Of a DNA stretch of 5,020 bases, positions 4,537-5,020 are shown in pieces. The position numbers were made by a program, and so were the translations under genes. Origin of the DNA: Fidelibacterota bacterium (GTDB taxonomy: Bacteria; Bipolaricaulota; Bipolaricaulia; UBA7950; UBA9294); assembly GCA_024278395.1 (NCBI GenBank), contig JAJRTG010000169.1:1-5020 (forward strand), read 5' to 3'. The notes under the pieces were generated by a model that was not told the DNA's origin, ran no database searches, and saw only the letters and a list, made by a program, of their open reading frames with translations. Every line of letters starts with the position of its first letter. Position 1 is the first letter of the stretch.

Positions 4537-5020
4537 TCAGACCGACTCCGTCAGGGAGGTCCACCGCTCCATTCTCGCCTCGATCTCCCGGGCGACGCGC
4601 CGGTGCTCGATCCCGAGCTCGGCCACCCTCTTCCCGTCCCCGGCGAGGCCCGCGGCCTCTATCTCCCTCTCCAGCTCCCGCAGCCGGGCCTCCAGCCCCT
4701 CGATCTCCGCTTCCAGGGCGGCGATCTCCTCCGCCCGGCGGCGGGCGGCGTAGCGGTCGGGCTTCCTCCTCGGCCTGGGACGGGACGGGGCGGCCTCATC
4801 CGCGCGCGGGGAGGCGGCCGGCTTTCCCCTTCTCCGGGCCCAGTACTCGGAGAACGACACCGGATAGATGCGCAGGAGCCCTCCGTCCACCTCCCAGATC
4901 TTCGTCGTCACCGCCTCGAGGAGCGCGCGATCGTGGGAGACGAGGATGATCGTCCCCTGGTAGTCGCAGAGGGCCTGCTGCAGGATCTCCTGGCTCCGCA
5001 GGTCGAGGTGGTTCGTCGGC
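4537..5020 (-). CDS. ABC-F family ATP-binding protein, C-terminal part (N-terminus beyond window)
   Basis: The visible 160 residues begin inside the second ABC domain with PTNHLDL, the tail of the Walker B/D-loop signature DEPTNHLDL, followed by IILVSHDRALLEAV with the H-loop histidine and then KIWEVDGGLLRIYPVSFSEY. A basic Pro/Arg linker (about 66-90) leads into a C-terminal coiled coil (about 92-153, rich in Glu, Arg, Leu and Ala), the ABC-F/Uup-type C-terminal domain. ABC-F proteins are soluble, have two ABC domains and no membrane segment, and act on the ribosome as translation factors or on antibiotic-stalled ribosomes. Uup-type members have such a C-terminal coiled coil. The subtype cannot be decided because the linker between the two ABC domains is outside the window. 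A GTG at 4911 is not a real start because the frame continues through the motifs above. It converges on the DUF134 gene and is not part of the operon. Confidence 0.93.
   Translation of the reverse strand, partial: PTNHLDLRSQEILQQALCDYQGTIILVSHDRALLEAVTTKIWEVDGGLLRIYPVSFSEYWARRRGKPAASPRADEAAPSRPRPRRKPDRYAARRRAEEIAALEAEIEGLEARLRELEREIEAAGLAGDGKRVAELGIEHRRVAREIEARMERWTSLTESV

Noticed and set aside
4527..4546. GTCGGT/ACCGAC inverted repeat as ABC-F terminator
   Set aside because: Six-base arms with an eight-base loop overlap the stop codon and no T-run follows on the minus strand.

Overview
The window is high-GC bacterial DNA with tightly packed genes, strong Shine-Dalgarno sites and a textbook sigma70-type promoter. 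Its content points to an anaerobe: ferredoxin-carrying MinD/Mrp-type ATPases, NifX/NifB-type metal-cofactor proteins, a DUF4213/DUF364 metal-chelation protein, small DUF5320-type proteins and a DUF134 regulator. The phylum cannot be fixed from the sequence alone. Deep-branching anaerobes such as Bipolaricaulota/Acetothermia, or a thermophilic Firmicute or Desulfobacterota lineage, would all fit, and this is only a guess.

Layout: positions 1-3651 hold one minus-strand operon, read right to left. It encodes a small aromatic/coiled-coil protein (3651-3355), a small Gly/Arg/Trp/Tyr-rich protein (3349-3113), a NifX-type protein with a Met/Gly repeat and coiled-coil tail (3100-2543), a plain NifX-type protein (2546-2193), two paralogous P-loop ATPases with an inserted 2x[4Fe-4S] ferredoxin domain (2196-1336 and 1339-479), and a DUF4213/DUF364 protein that runs off the left edge (482-1). 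The last five genes are joined by four successive ATGA stop/start overlaps, so translation is probably coupled. A perfect TTGACA-17-TATAAT promoter at 3716-3688 drives the operon.

Divergently transcribed from the same 182-bp intergenic region is a DUF134 helix-turn-helix protein (3834-4211), the probable local regulator. A nearly identical 9-bp motif (CATATGCAC / CACATGCAC) lies in both promoters. After a GC-rich hairpin (4229-4248) comes a convergent intergenic stretch (4212-4536). It holds an unexplained coding-like segment of about 55 codons. The right edge is the C-terminal third of an ABC-F ATPase on the minus strand, probably unrelated to the operon.

How the genes may work together: paired ferredoxin-ATPases plus NifX-fold proteins recall the anaerobe-specific orange protein (ORP) system of Desulfovibrio, whose NifX-fold protein carries a Mo/Cu-sulfide cluster. 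Here sigma54 control is absent and a DUF134 regulator stands beside the operon. I infer that the operon assembles, carries or inserts a metal-sulfur cofactor using ATP and Fe-S redox chemistry. The metal, the cofactor and the final client are unknown, and this operon is the most interesting content of the window.
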